Assembly (NCBI RefSeq): GCF_020921035.1
Contig: NC_063158.1
Location: 5,872,001-5,936,000, forward strand
Length of the DNA: 64,000 nucleotides
Source: Rhodamnia argentea
Taxonomy: Eukaryota; Streptophyta; Magnoliopsida; Myrtales; Myrtaceae
Reading direction: 5' to 3'
Positions 10,398 to 23,795 of the stretch are shown here, one piece after another. The translations under genes and the position numbers were made by a program. Under the pieces are notes generated by a model. That model was not told the origin of the DNA. It saw only the letters and a program-made list of their open reading frames with translations, and did no database searches. Each line of letters starts with the position of its first letter. Position 1 is the stretch's first letter.

Positions 10398-12775
10398 ATG
10401 AAGATGATTATCAGTGAGAAGTATATGGGCATGTCTGGTCATGGAATTCATAAGCAAACCCCGGCCGGAGCACGGTGGAGGCAGCTGAAGAAGCGGAGCC
10501 CAACCGCGACTCTGGTTATCGTCTTCTTCCTCTTCCTTTTGGTCGGCGCTCTGGTTTTCGCCGTTTGGATCAAAGCAGTAAGTAGACATGACAGGCCCGC
10601 ATTTGACGCAACCCGTCACTGCATACCGAATTTCGTTTCAATTAGGAGATGATTAGTACTCTTTACCGAAATATGGAACAGTGCGATTTTCCTAGATCCG
10701 ATGGAAGCCACGTTAATTACATTCCTTTTGCATTTCCAGTTTCAATCACTCTTTTCAGGTGCTTATCCAAGATCAATCTTCACAACTTCAAAAGTACCAA
10801 AGAAACCAGAATTCCCACTACAATGCACAAACCATAACCTCGCCCAGACATGTCCAAGAAACTACCCGACCACTCGAAACCTCACCAAGCAATCTCAAAA
10901 CCATGCATCAACGAGTCAATGCCCGTCATACTTCGTATGGATCCACGAAGATCTGCGGCCTTGGAAGGAGACCGGGATCACGAGGGACATGGTCGAGAGA
11001 GCGCGCAAGACAGCGCATTTCCGGCTCGTGATCCTCGACGGGAGGGCCTACGTCGAGAAGTATAGGCCGGCGCTACAAACTAGGGACTTGTTCACCTTGT
11101 GGGGCATACTGCAACTCCTTAGGCGGTACCCCGGAAGATTGCCTGATTTGGAGCTGATGTTCGACTGCGACGATCGTCCGCTCATCCTAATGAAGGACTA
11201 TCGACGCCCCCGATCGGGACCGCCACCATTATTCCGTTACTGCGGGGATGGGAAGACGTTCGACATAGTTTTTCCAGATTGGTCTTTTTGGGGATGGTGA
11301 TTAGATTCAACTTTCACTCACTCTATAAGAACATAGCAAATAACTCTCAATTTTTAAATGAGTCATTCTGATGAGAATGATGTGCTTGGTACATATATGT
11401 AGGGTGGAGACAAACATCAAACCATGGGCACATGTGCTGAAGGACATACAAGAAGGTAATAAGAGGATTAAGTGGGAAGATAGATTGCCCTATGCTTACT
11501 GGAGAGGGAACCCTAATGTGGCCCCCACCAGAAGAGACCTCCTCAAATGCAATGTCACAGATAAATATGACTGGAATACCCGATTATTTATTCAGGTAAA
11601 CATCCTTTGATTTATATGTCAAAGCACAAGAGGAAAGGAAATTGTATATGCCGTGTCGACTTTGATGAACATCGCGTGTGAAATCCACGTACTATATATG
11701 AACTTATGCGAACTCGGTACTCGTATGGTCTATTAGGCCTCTAACACATGTTAGGAGTATCAATCTCTTATGGCAGGATTGGGAGGAACAATCCAAACAA
11801 GGGTACAATCAATCCAATCTAGAGGACCAATGCACACATCGGTACGCATTATAGAGTTGATTAGTTGCTCGCTTTTGCTTTTCCTCGGTAAGACAGCTTT
11901 CACGAGCGTCTGTTCTTGTCGGATTTCGGCAGCTACAAGATATACATTGACGGGTGGGCGTGGTCCGTAAGCGAGAAGTATATCCTGGCATGCGATTCTA
12001 TGACTCTGTTAGTACGTCCAGATTACTATGATTTCTTCACCAGAGGAATGGTCCCCTTGCAACACTACTGGCCAATTAGGCCCAACTCCAAATGCACCTC
12101 CCTCAAGTTTGCCGTGGAATGGGGCAACAATCACACCGGCAAGGTCTCTCTCTCTCTCTCTCTCTCTTAACCGTCGATCCCTATTCACGTGCCAAATTTA
12201 GGTCGTCGACTCGCGTCTATTGTTATAACTTATGGAATGATCAATGATCAAAATTTGTTAAATGTACCGATTGTTTGATCAAATCCAAATCAATGTTAAA
12301 CCGAATCATCTTAGACCGTATCTTTTTGTGCCAGGCAAAGAACATAGGAAATGGTGGGAGCCAATTCGTATTCAATGAGCTGAAGATGGAGTATGTGTAC
12401 GACTACATGTACCATGTGCTGAGCGAGTATGCAAGGCTACTGACATACAAGCCGAGCATACCGCCGAAGGCAGTCGACTTATGCTCCGAGGCAATGGCAT
12501 GCCCGTCGAATAGGACATACAGGAGGTACATGGAGGAGTCCATGGTGATGTCCCCAAGCGAAGGAGCCCCATGCACTCTCCCTCCTCCATTCGACACTCC
12601 TTCGCTCCAAGCCTTCAGCGAGAAGAAGGCTCATTCCACTTGGCAAGTTGAGATGATGGAGAATGACTATTGGCAAAAAGTCAACAGCAAGGACAAGGAC
12701 AAGAACAAGAACAAGAACAAGAACAAGAACAAGAACAAGAACAAGAACAAGAGCATGAACACAAGCCTCCTCTAG
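10398..12775 (+). CDS. GT90/CAP10 (DUF821) O-glucosyltransferase rumi-like protein
   Basis: Six exons, 10398-10577, 10740-11296, 11403-11595, 11777-11841, 11933-12143 and 12335-12775, join in frame to 548 aa. Residues 36-57 form one membrane segment (ATLVIVFFLFLLVGALVFAV), giving a type II Golgi/ER topology. The luminal part is a CAP10/GT90 domain. Recognisable blocks are CPSYFVWIHEDLRPWKETGI, LELMFDCDDRP, FDIVFPDWSFWGW, NIKPWAHVLKDIQEGNKRIK, LPYAYWRGNPNV, RDLLKCN, AWSVSEKYILACDS, RPDYYDFFTRGMVPLQHYWP and KFAVEWGNN. Animal relatives (Rumi/POGLUT) transfer glucose or xylose to EGF repeats; the acceptor in plants is not established. After a conserved Cys-rich stretch the C-terminus becomes a Lys-Asp/Lys-Asn repeat. 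No KDEL signal is present. Confidence 0.9.
12701..12748 (+). repeat. Coding hexanucleotide repeat (AAGAAC)8
   Basis: Eight perfect AAGAAC units, preceded by two AAGGAC units, encode a (Lys-Asp)2(Lys-Asn)8 tail directly before SMNTSLL and the stop of the GT90 gene. The unit is a multiple of three, so length changes keep the frame. The antisense frame reads as a Leu-Val repeat and is a shadow ORF. Confidence 0.95.
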
Positions 12776-13178
12776 GGGGTAAAATTCCCTTTTGATAGTT
12801 TGACTTTGTTTTGACATTTTCTAGTGGTTGAGTTGTTTGGGTCGGGGCCAACAAGAAAGTTGAGGGGCACTTGTTTGAGATTCTATAATTTCCCTTTTGA
12901 GGGTCGGTCATTGTTGAGCTTCTAGTGAAAACTTAAAGCAATTCCTAAAGATTGTGGAAACGTGGATAAGGGTTTGAGCCTGATCTCTCTCTCTCTCTTG
13001 CTCGCTCTGGCCAAGTGCCAACAATGTATATACACTCTCCTTGAGACTGAGAAGGAATGACGAAATTATTCTTTAAATCCAAATAACCCACAAAGAACAT
13101 ACAGAAGAAGCAAAATTTGCTGCTCACTGGGATACATAGAAAGATTATTAGCTCATAAAATCAAGGGTATTCATTCGT

Positions 13179-14588
13179 TCAGAGAGCTCGCGCTTTGATG
13201 ATGTCCATGCTCATCTCGCTGGGGTCAGTAGCTTGCAACTCCACTTGAATGCCATCTAATTCCCTCTTGAATCTGTCTTTAGAGCTCGCATATAGCATCT
13301 TACTCCTCACTCTCGATGTGTCTGGCGACCTGTCCATCCCCCACCAAAAGAACCCAAAAACAATTGTTAAGCGAATATCTGAATAGTACGAACCGCTCCG
13401 AAGCAAGGCCAGATATAATTTGATCCTTGTGAGCAAATAGATCACATTATGAGGTGGGTTCATTAAGTCACATTTCACAGATATAAACGAGTCAATGACT
13501 AAGAATAACGACACAAAATAATCATGCTGTGGTTATATCCAAGCATGTAGAATATGCCTATGTCAATATCATGGTTGTCGTGACCCTTCATCTTATTTGC
13601 CATCCCAATTTGTCATGGCCAGAAAGTTATGTCTTTATAGTCAAGATTGCACTAAATTTCTTCATAATTGGTGATGACGACATCATAACGATGCAGCAAG
13701 TGGGAATAGGAGCTGGTTATACACAAACATACGCAACATGACACGAACGCATGCTCGGAATTGAGAGTTTTCCCGTTACCAGGCGATGAAGAAGATCTTG
13801 CTCTTTTGACAGTTCTCGTCGGTGGTGAAGTCGAAGTCAAAAACAGCGTATCGGCACTCATCGGGTGGCATACATGCGGTGAAATCGTCGTAGGTCTCCT
13901 CGGGACTCCCGACCTTCTCCACGGCAACTTGTTGGATCTTCTCATCGATCTTGAACACGATGAACCGGTGATTCCTCTTTGCTTTTAGCTCCAAGAACTT
14001 CAGCTTGCACTCGTCGTGCACCGCCATTCCCGATGCCGAGTTTGCCTGCAAATTTTCGTCTCACTAACTTGCGAAAGCCAAAGGTTTATATGATTGTTTC
14101 TAGAGTGATGATACAAATGGGCCAGACGGAACACATTTTCCGCATGAATGTGAACCAATTGTTCTTCGCCATTCAGCATTTTGATAGACTATATGTGCAA
14201 GTAACTCTCTCCTAAGTAGAAATTATCCGAGTTAACAATCGACGATGGCAACTAGATCGCACATTTCTTTGTATCTTCATGCACGGGTGCGCTCGGGTAT
14301 GCCGAGGAATCAAATGAAACAGGCCGCGTTTCTCGCAAAGCGAGGCAAGAAAATCTCGGCCATACAAAGTCCTAGCTAATCCGCCTATCAATATGTTCGC
14401 CGGCCGAGCCATGCTCTCGGGCGAAACAACGAGCACCTACATCGACCAAATTTCGAATGCCATCCGGCAAATATGGAATAATTGGACGAATTGATATTGA
14501 TCATGGGATTTCTAGCCTCTACATCTCCTGAAGAAGCAAATCATCGAAACAAAAAAAAAAAAAGTGGGCGTTGCGAGGGACATACCAT
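13179..14588 (-). CDS. ADF7: Actin-depolymerizing factor, ADF7/ADF10-like
   Basis: Three exons on the minus strand: 14586-14588 (ATG only), 13780-14045 and 13179-13329. They give exactly 139 aa, the standard plant ADF length. A first exon carrying only the start codon is the conserved plant ADF structure. The protein begins [20 protein letters not shown], with Ser6 as the usual regulatory phosphosite. It continues through the actin-binding long helix ([20 protein letters not shown]) and ends [20 protein letters not shown]. ADFs sever and depolymerise F-actin. DETYDDF-like and [20 protein letters not shown] wording and the IIK-RAL ending are closest to ADF7 of subclass II, which is pollen-enriched in Arabidopsis. 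The paralogue call is less certain than the family. Confidence 0.93.
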
Positions 14589-17122
14589 TCTGTGCACCAG
14601 ACAGGAGGAGAGAAGTCCTTAGAGAGGAAGATGAAAGCAATACGAGGGTAAATGTATCAAGAATGAGATCAGATCCAACCCTAGAAGAAGGAGGAGGAGA
14701 AAGAGAGACCCGTGATTTTGGAGATGGGACATGAACAAGGCTTTGAGTTTTGAGGGAGGAAGAAAGAGATTGGAGGGGAGATTTTCTTGGGACAAAACAA
14801 GGGTTGCTATTCATTCCGGCCTCCCTAACCAACCATTGCCCTCGGTCATCACATTCCCTTGTTGATGTTGCCACGTTGTTTTGTTTATTTATTTTTTGCA
14901 AATGGAGGGGGAGATTTATTTTTGGGCTTTTTCTTAAATTTAGAGTGTGATTGTTTTAGGCTCTCTCCCCTTTTCTTGTGTCCATGCTTATCAAGATTTC
15001 CCAGTTGTAATTCTTTTCTGCACGAACTTCGCTGGGTCGTTAAATTTAAGCTCTTGTTTGACGTGGAAGACGATCATGTTTGCCATAATTATGCCATGCT
15101 TATCCAATCCCCGACCATGAAGGGAAAATTTCAAACAAAGGACCCGAAGCGCAATCATCTTCTCAAAAAAAAGGAGGGGTGGGGGGTTGGTAATAGACTT
15201 TGTGTCAAATAAGAGCCTGAAGTGACCAAGTTAGCATCATATTAGGTCTGAGCTCGCTAGCCCAGTCGAGTTGCACCGCTTGATGGCCTCAAGAACTTCC
15301 CTATCGTTTCTCGGCTCGTTGATCTGACTGAGGTCAGCTCCTCAGGTCCCGGTCTCCATGGTCCATGTACCTTTCTATACATGATTGAGAGGGAGAATCG
15401 AAGAGCGAACCTGGGAAAGGAGGAGAAAATCAACGAAAAAAACCTAAGTGAAATTCAATTTGGAGCCTTCGGTTCTTAAGATTTTACCCTTTTTTCACCT
15501 AGTTGCAATGTGGATAGAATTGCCCATGCTTCGCAGGAGTGAGGAGTTGGCCAGCTGGCCGGCGAGCTCAGACTTGACTAACTTGGCAGCTTCAGACACT
15601 CCTCTAAGACAACGTCTACTTAAAACCATTATTTCATTTTTTTAAAAGCAGCTCTACTTAAAACGCTTATTTTAAATTTTTCCCAGAATAGACCAACGTT
15701 ATACGTTAAGTAAAGAAAGATTTTTTTTTTCAATCTAAATATCGAGTGTTTTTTTTTCTAATAGTAAGATATCCTCAATCGTAAGGTAACATGAACATGA
15801 AAAACACAATGGGTTTTCTTTTCCCAAAGTACGAAGTCTTGCACAATTTGTGCTTAAATGGACAATGTGCATGCTCTCGTGACATGTCAAAATTACTAAT
15901 CCACCCACCCTAACTAATTCCATGTACCATCATATCCAAATTATGCCCCTCGACTTTGATAAATTAAATCTTATGATCTCTATGGCTAGGAAAAAAAAAT
16001 TGGTAAAGAAGCTAGAAAAATTTGATGTCTAGAGTCATTCAAAATTTCGTGCGCCCATCATTAAAAAAAAAATTAGGAATAACTACATCAAAAGTCTTAA
16101 AATTTATTGCGAAAATGCAATCAGAATCCCAAATGGAATCAAGTTTTCAAGACTCGAAACACTTAACGAGGAAGAGAGGGAGATGTATACAAAGCACAAA
16201 TTGGACAGATGTATACAAGCAACTTTCCTCTTCAACTACCTTCTTGAAAATAAAAACAGTTTTTTCTTTAAGCCACGGGCAGGTCTCAGCAAGTACTTTG
16301 AAGCTTGAAGTCCTCTTTAGCCTGTCCAAACTCGATCATTAGTCAAGCCCCAGAAAGAGTTTTAAACATTTGATTATCACATGATCCAATGGGACTAAGC
16401 CTGCGTTTAATTCGATTTTTGAGGAAATGCGAAGGAGTTTACGCGAAAAGATTTTTCCACGATGCAAATAGCGTATGTTTAAGTTGTAGCTTAAAACATA
16501 TTGAAAACAGCTTTTACTTAAATGCAATTTGGAAAGGATAAAAAAAACTACACTTGCAAAGGACTTTCGCTAGTTTTTTTTTTTTTAACAAAGAATCTCA
16601 AACCTTTGTTGACGAGCCCAAATTTGGGTAGCCAGTGGCCTGAGCCCTTTGCAGGGAACATCGCATAAAGCGAGAGCGTTTCCCAAAATGTGAAAGTTTA
16701 TCGAGGGTAAAATTGAAATAGAATATATATATAAACATTTCAGTAATGCTCAAAGCTCAAAACTCCTTTGAACCGACCTTGGGCTAAAAGCATTTAGAAG
16801 CATTTGAAAATACAATTGAATCTACCCAAAACTCTCCAAAAAAATTTGTCCAACAGTACTGCATTTGCCCAAAGGGATTTGACAAAGTCTTGCCGAACTC
16901 ATCCTTAAAGGATTCCTATTAGTGTTGAGCCCTAGTCCAAAGTAAGTTGCATTGAGATATGTTTAGTCTTCGACGACCCAACCTTAGACCGAACAAAACA
17001 AAGTTAGGCTGCATAGTTTGGCATTAGTTAATCAATTCCCAAAACAACCTACTCCCTGTTGTCCTAAATATCAGCTTTCTATTATAAACAAGAATTTGTT
17101 TGAAGAAAAAAACTTCGCGAGA
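14589..17122. other. ADF promoter/leader and intergenic DNA, no gene
   Basis: About 14600-14800 is purine-rich on the plus strand, that is, a CT-rich leader for the ADF gene. The remainder is AT-rich with homopolymer tracts (for example 15720-15760 and 16570-16590) and only short ORFs with no recognisable content. Confidence 0.4.
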
Positions 17123-17856
17123 GGAATAATTTACCCACTAGTCTAAAAAATCCTAAACTTATTGCGCTTTTGCTAGTTCAATCTTAGATATTTTAATTTT
17201 GTCAATCAAGTTTCAAACCTTCACAAATTTTGTCAATTAAGTCCATCCGGCCAATTTTGATCGAAAATAGTTGACATGGACACCGTGGCGCGGTCGGCGC
17301 TGACATAAATAATTTTAATAATATTATCCTATTTTTTTAATTTTTAATTTTTCCTATTTTATTTTTTCTTGTATTGTTTCCTTTTTATTTTTTCCTCTGC
17401 TGACCATCGTCGGGTCTCATCGATGGTCGGCGGACGTCGTTGGGTGAGCATGGGCGGCTCTCACCCGATCTAGCGATGGGCTACCCTTGCCGATCCCTAG
17501 TGAGGGCCATCCTTGCTCGCCTAGGCGAGGCTGGCTGAGGGGAAAGAAAAGGAAAAGGAAAAAAAAGAATAAAGGGTAAAAAAGGATAACAAGAAAAAGA
17601 GAAAAAAGGAAAATAAATAAAATAATGAATATAAATTCGAAAGAGCATTAAAATATTAATAAAAATTATCCACGTCAACGTCGGTAGTGCCACGTAGGAT
17701 GATCGGCATCCACATCAGCAAATTCCAGTCAAAATCAATCGGATGAACTCAATTGGCAAAACGTCAAAATGTTTAGGATTCAACCAGTAAAATTAAAAGG
17801 TTTATCATCGAATTAACAAAAGTGCAATAGATTTAAGACTTTTTGGACAATTTTCC
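17123..17856. mobile_element. Non-autonomous DNA element with long imperfect terminal inverted repeats
   Basis: The left arm from 17123 (GGAATAATTTACC, then CCTAAACTTATTGCGCTTTT) and the reverse complement of the right arm (GGAAAATTGTCC, then CTTAAATCTATTGCACTTTT) align for well over 100 bp. Shared phrases include a TTTTGTCAATTAAGT/GCCAATTGAGTT block and a GACGT-rich inner segment. The middle has T-rich and A-rich flanks around a GC-rich core (about 17395-17540). No transposase is present. The structure suggests a Mutator-like (MULE) derivative; a target duplication was not recognised. Related copies lie at 38890-39381 and 62165-62525. Confidence 0.72.
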
Positions 17857-18387
17857 TGCTTCCTTGATAAGTGACATTTAACATAATTCGGTAACTGGTC
17901 ATAGTCGTCATAAAATAGGAGGGAGACCACCGAGCTCAGCTCAAACCTAACGATAGTACTTATGGCAATTTAAACCCTAAGTCAAGTTCAACAGGCAATC
18001 GGTTGCTTGATTGGCACCTTCCAACCTCTCACCTTAATAAATTACAAAAAAAAATAATAATAATAAAGTTCTTGATGTACCCATTTATAATTTTAATGTG
18101 TTTATAGCGATTAATCAAAATTTGGTAGAATATTCAAAGGGTAGAGAATGGAAATAAACAACAGCATGGAGTCTAAAAGAAGAATATCCTTCGGTATAAA
18201 ACTGTCTACTCTTCAGCAACTGAGCTTTCAGCCAGCCTTATCACTAAAGGACGGTGGGCATCATCTCAGAGCTGATATTTTGAAATAGTTATCGAGTGTC
18301 AAAACAGTGTTCGTGCAAAAAAAAATTATGGATCACTTATTTTTTGATCATTTATCAATATCTTATCGTACTAAATTATCAACTCTT

Positions 18388-20671
18388 TGTTGACACCTAA
18401 ATTTTGACTTTCCTTTTTTGTTATTTTTGCATAAAAGTTAGAGCTAATTTTAGTTCTAAACAAAAAAAAAAACCAAATCAATTTTTTTTATGCATTGCAT
18501 TAGTACTCATTTGCGCGAATTGCAAAAAAAATAAAAAAAAAATCATAAAGGCCAAGAAAAGGTAATATGAGACAAATATATTCTTGGGCAAGACAAAAAG
18601 GAAACATGGGCATGAAGGAATTCAAATCACAAGGGAAATCGGCGCAATATTGAGCCAATATTATACGTGCTGCTGAAGAAGGAAGAGGGCTAAAAAAAAA
18701 AGGTAAAAAAAGGAGAGAAGCGATATCATGACAAAAGGACAATATCCTGGTGTATATTCGGCTAAGTGCAGCTTGCAATAAGGAAGATATACATTTGCAT
18801 GGTTGAATAATAGTGGAGAATCCACTTGTAATATTCATTGGGAGAAAAGATACGAAGGAAATGATGGTTTGACTATTCAACCCTTTTTCTTATAACCCTA
18901 ACTTCATCCTATAAAAGGAGGACTCTCAGAAAATTAAGAGCGAGAAAAGGAGAGAGTGATCAAAGAGGTGCTCGACCAAGGAACACCCCATCCGACGACT
19001 TGCGCTACCACCCACGCATCACTGAAGCTCTATTCATTATCCACCGCCAAGCACTACATTTCTTTGCCTCAGTTCACCATTCCGCCCGGCCGTGGAGTCC
19101 CGAAGCACGATTCGAATCGATCTCGAGGCATTATTGATACAACATTTTGTTGTCCAGCCCCTGTTCACACTCAAATCAGCCTTATTTGGGTGGTAAAACA
19201 GCTCGTTCTTTTGTCGTTACTTGAGTCTAACAAAGCTACGACTGGTGGTGGAATCTTGGCTATTTAGGAGTTTGATTTGCTGAAAATTTGAGCTAAAAAA
19301 GCAGCTATTTTGGACAGATTACGCAGCGCAGATTTTTAGCTTGGAAAAGGTAACATGTTGCAACTTTAGATTGTGGATTTTATGCTTATTCAGTTGATAA
19401 CTTGCACTTATACTATTGTATCTTGCTAAACATGCATCAATTTGTAATTAAAAGTTGATAGAGCAAACCCTTTCGATCATAAAAGAATGAACTTTTAATT
19501 GACTGTCAAAGGACTTTTGAGACGTTACTTTGCTGCATCACCTTCAATCAACCTTGGCTTTTGCATTTTATGTCCTTATGCATATTTATTTATTCATGCG
19601 ATTGATTGTTTGTTAAAATTTGCACTTAAATAAACAATCTTGCCCATAACACATGCTCCCTATTTGTGCCTTGTCTCTCGGAAAACGTACATTAAAGGCA
19701 ACATATGATTTTGATCTCGAAGTATGATCGTGCCCGTACGTGTGAATTAGATATCAAATCCTCGATCTCGAGGAGCGGATCGCTAATTCCTAAATAGAAT
19801 TTCAAAGTTTGCCCTATGTATATAGGGACGACGGTAATTCTATACTATATTCACTTGCTAACCCTAATCTCGGGGGATGTTATGAATAAAAATTGGAATT
19901 TCGGATTTAAAGGTGTTTTATGGGCAATATTGTTTATTTTTGTTCAAATTTTACTGTTTTCATGGTTTAAATAAATTCCTAAAAAATCCCAAAAAAGATG
20001 TCACGTTTTCTTAAGCTAAATCACATTTCTCTTTTTGCATGAAAATAATAAAATTAGGACTTTGAGAAATCAATTTCTTAAGTTAAATTAGATGTTACTT
20101 CACGTTAGGGTAGTTTTTACCTTTATTTTTTCATGAACCCGAAAATACACAAAAATATACCAAAAAATACCATCAACGTTGCATAGCATTATAGTTTAGT
20201 TTGCATTATTATATTTTCTTTGTCATGCATATTTGCCACGTCATTATGCCATGTCACGTATTTTTGCCATGTCATTACATCTCACATGTCATATAGGTAG
20301 ATTGCATTAGCATTGCATTTAATAAAAGAAAACCCCAAAAAAAAATTAATTCAAATCATCAAACTAAGGTTTTTTCATGAAAATCGGGTACCGAAAGGGC
20401 ATTAATTGAAAAGTTAATGTAACCAAGTCCCCGAATCCATTTAATCTCTGGTTCGTATGAAATAAAGTATTTTCTCCCGAATACTTTATTTAGGTTTCTA
20501 ATCTACCTACTATAAAAGATTAGTGGCGGCTCCAATTTAAAATCTTGGCGTGTAATTGAACCTAAGTTGCGATTCGGTAGGACTTGGGAGAGTCCGAATT
20601 AGGTTAGTTAATCTAATTAACCTAATAATCCGTTAACCAAAAAAAAAAAAACTAATTTTTAGGTCGCGACA
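18388..20671. mobile_element. Solo LTR of a Ty3/Gypsy-like retrotransposon
   Basis: The fossil starts TGTTGACACC and ends GGTCGCGACA, so it has canonical TG...CA ends. It is flanked by a perfect 5-bp target duplication, CTCTT at 18383-18387 and 20672-20676. At 2,284 bp it would be a long LTR. It contains a TATA-like CCTATAAAAGG near 18908-18918, consistent with an LTR promoter. No gag-pol coding, primer-binding site or second LTR is seen between the target duplications, so it looks like the product of LTR-LTR recombination. The ends and length suggest Ty3/Gypsy (Tat/Ogre or a similar long-LTR lineage), but the lineage is inferred. The intact target duplication implies a moderate age; without a paired LTR it cannot be dated. 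Confidence 0.8.
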
Positions 20672-20676
20672 CTCTT

Positions 20677-23600
20677 TATTAATATTTGCAAATTACCAAT
20701 GTTTTTTTTTCTAATTTCTGCGAGGCGAACGGTTCTGAATTTAACAATTTTGCCTCGAGCAATTTGCAAATTTTCTCCCGTTCAAGTTCCTTATCGATGT
20801 TTGTTTTGTTGAAGTTATTGTTGCTGTCTTACATCAGTTGTGAATCATTCCGTCTTACCCAGCGTTACTACCTTCTCATGTTATGAATCATTCCATTATA
20901 TACTTTTTTAGCCAGTGTTATTCCTTTTCGAGTATGTGGGCCTACCCTCATTAATCAATTTTCACGTGTCACTCGTAATCGGGTTTGCTTGTGAGAGGGG
21001 GTGTTGAAGTTATTATTATTGTCCCATATCAATTGTGAATGGGTCATGTATGCTATTTATATTCATGTGATCTCTCTCCACCTATTAGTTTAAGCTTTTA
21101 GATTTGACGTTCTAATATATTTGACTTCTTTTTTACTTTACTAGTATTGTTTGTCAATTTCAATTTGTTTTCTTTACGAATACGAAGTTATATTCATCCT
21201 GCGTGACAAACCATTTTGTCTCTCATTAAATTGCTGACTTTCACTTGAGTTGCTTATTAAGTTTTATATCGAGCAACATTTATTGGTCTAATGTACTAAC
21301 TCGATAAATTTACGACAGACTTTTTTTTTTTTTGGCAATCATCAATCTTAAAATAGAGCGAATCTATCCTAACTTTCTGACGCCTACTAACACTTCTATC
21401 CTTCGGACAAATCCTGACCACCCAAAAGAGATCGCTTTAATGTAAATATCTCATCCTTTGGCGCAAATATTGCATAGATTTTAGACTTCGGGGTGCCTAG
21501 GCCTCAAGTATCTTTAGTTTATAAATAATCTTTTTAGTGCAATTTGACCATGTCAGAAGTAAGAGAGAAGATGTCCATCGACAATTCGACCGTCAAGAAA
21601 GACAACTTTAGGGTCTTCGATTATAATATCCTCTTTGAATTGTTTAGTTTACACCTTCAAGAAATAAACATAGTTGTGCTCTTAATTTGAGAAAATTATT
21701 TTAAACCATGTGAAAAATTGTCCAAAAACAATCAAAAATTTACCGTACGAATGTCGATTCAATCGTACACTCTTCAATTTTGCAAATTTAGTCATAAATC
21801 TTTACATTGAATTTCAATATAATCTTTCCGCTTAATTTTCATTGAAAATTGTCGTGTCAATAATTTGTGACAAAAATTGACCGGAACCACTACATGGAAA
21901 TTTCGAGGGAAGGTACAACACTAAATTGACGAAATGAAAAAAGTTTATGGAAGGTTATTTTCCATAAACCCCGAGCAGCATCAAGTTGCCTCTAACATTG
22001 GTATTCTCCCTACATAAGTGAAGAGATCAATGCTAATTAAGAAAGAAATCTTATTAGCCGTCTTAACTTGTGCAAATAGAATAGAGTCTATGCTCTTCTT
22101 CGATTTTGAAGACCGTCGCACTAACTTCCTTCCGTTTGAAAACCACGTCTTATCTTTCGTGATATATATAACATGAGTGAACGTGCATACCAATCTTTTG
22201 GCAAGTTGTTTAGTAATTAATTAATTAAACATATATATGTATGATTATGTCTATGATGATGATGACCCATGCTTTTTGTTCGTTTTGGTCAAATCCCACA
22301 GGAACATGCTTAGAAACCCTAATGGCTTGATTAAGAGCTAAGCATTCTTTGATTAGAAATGCGCACTCACTGAGGTTCACGCCAATGACGACCTTCCTCT
22401 TCAAGAGTCAAAGCCGGCACGTTTGCTTAGGAACATAACGGTTCTCAAGATATCATTCTCCTTGTTAGGGTTTCGAGGGAAAACAAAGTTATTTCGCTTT
22501 TTGGCATTGGAAATCTCGCTTCTTGAAACAACAACGGTAACATGCCTTGCATTCCTAGGATCGAGCGTGTTTGCAGCAAGATTTTCGGGAGCATTGGTCG
22601 CCTGTTGAAAGAATTCTCCGCACCTTATTATCGGTGAAAACAAAGGAGATCAAAATGTTGAAAAGGAATAAGCGTGTAGAAAATTTTAAAACTTGTAATG
22701 AAAGTGCAATTAAGTTTTAAAATTTATAAAAAATTCAATCAAATTCTAAAATTTGTCAAATCGATGTACCAAACCCTTCCATTAACTCCGTCCAACTCGA
22801 CAAATGAAAAATGTTAACAAATTTTAAGATTTTATTGCATTAACTTGACGAGTTTTAGGACTCGATTATACCGACTTAATAAGTTTTAGGGTTCGATTGC
22901 ACTTTTTCAAAGTTTTGATATTCAATTATATTTTCGAGACTTCCGATGCGCTTATCCATTTTTAATAATAGTGCTATATCTTTCTTCTTTTGCTTTCATT
23001 CGATTGTGGAGATGATGTTAGATTGCTTTATTTCACACGCGGTTCGCACTCTCATGTGGACCACATGATATCTACCTTCTTTATACCGACTAAACAAAGA
23101 GAAGAGATGAGGACGTGCTTTACAGGTAGCGTTCATGTCTTCTGGTGCTAAAGCTTTGCTAATTGCGATTTAATTAAGGCAAAGTCGTTCCTGTCTTCTC
23201 CGGCTTCATGCTAAGTGGTGCTGGAGGTCGGGCGAGTACAGAACGATAGGCGTGTGAAAAATGTGTTGATAATACAGTTTTATCGAACCTTTTTCCGACC
23301 ACAGAAGGATCAAACCATCCGTGAAATGGGCTCCACGCGTGAATTGACTTGATGGCTTGCGTGGGGTCAATGCCCTAATGCAATTTGTCCGAGGAAAAAG
23401 TTGCAAAGTCACGTGTCATTTCAACATGATGTGTCCTTGCTCGGCAAATAAAAGTTCGTGTCTTTCCAAAAATAAAAAACAGAAAATAGAAGTTTATGTT
23501 CGCAATGTGATTTTTAGCAATAACTTCTTCAACAAAAGCTGAACCCTATGATCTGTTTTTTGTATGGTAGTATATGTTTGCATTCTTGTCTTTTCTGAGT

Positions 23601-23795
23601 TAAATTCCAGTTGAGGAAGCCCTTTTAGGTGAATTATTATATAAATAAATTGAGATAAATTTGGAAAGAAGAGGTATTACTTTAATTCAATATGCAAAGT
23701 CGTCTTTGTATTTTTCATTTGTTCGATGTAGCCATTGAACTATCGACAAGTGTTTAATCTTATCCATAAATAACATGAATATGTACATGCTCTTA
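20677..23795. other. AT-rich intergenic DNA with MITE-like inverted sequence
   Basis: No intact gene was found. About 22680-22950 holds an inverted arrangement of phrases such as AAGTGCAATTAAGTTTTAAA and their complements, resembling a ~270-bp MITE. About 21680-21950 has similar TIR-type wording. A minus-strand open stretch (22401-22643) has no recognisable domain. Confidence 0.45.

Noticed and set aside
12479-12911. Minus-strand frames reading Leu-Val or Cys-Ser repeats
   Set aside because: Antisense shadows of the (AAGAAC)n repeat in the GT90 gene.
22401-22643. Minus-strand ORF, 80 codons
   Set aside because: No domain, and the surrounding sequence is repeat-rich and AT-rich; kept as intergenic.
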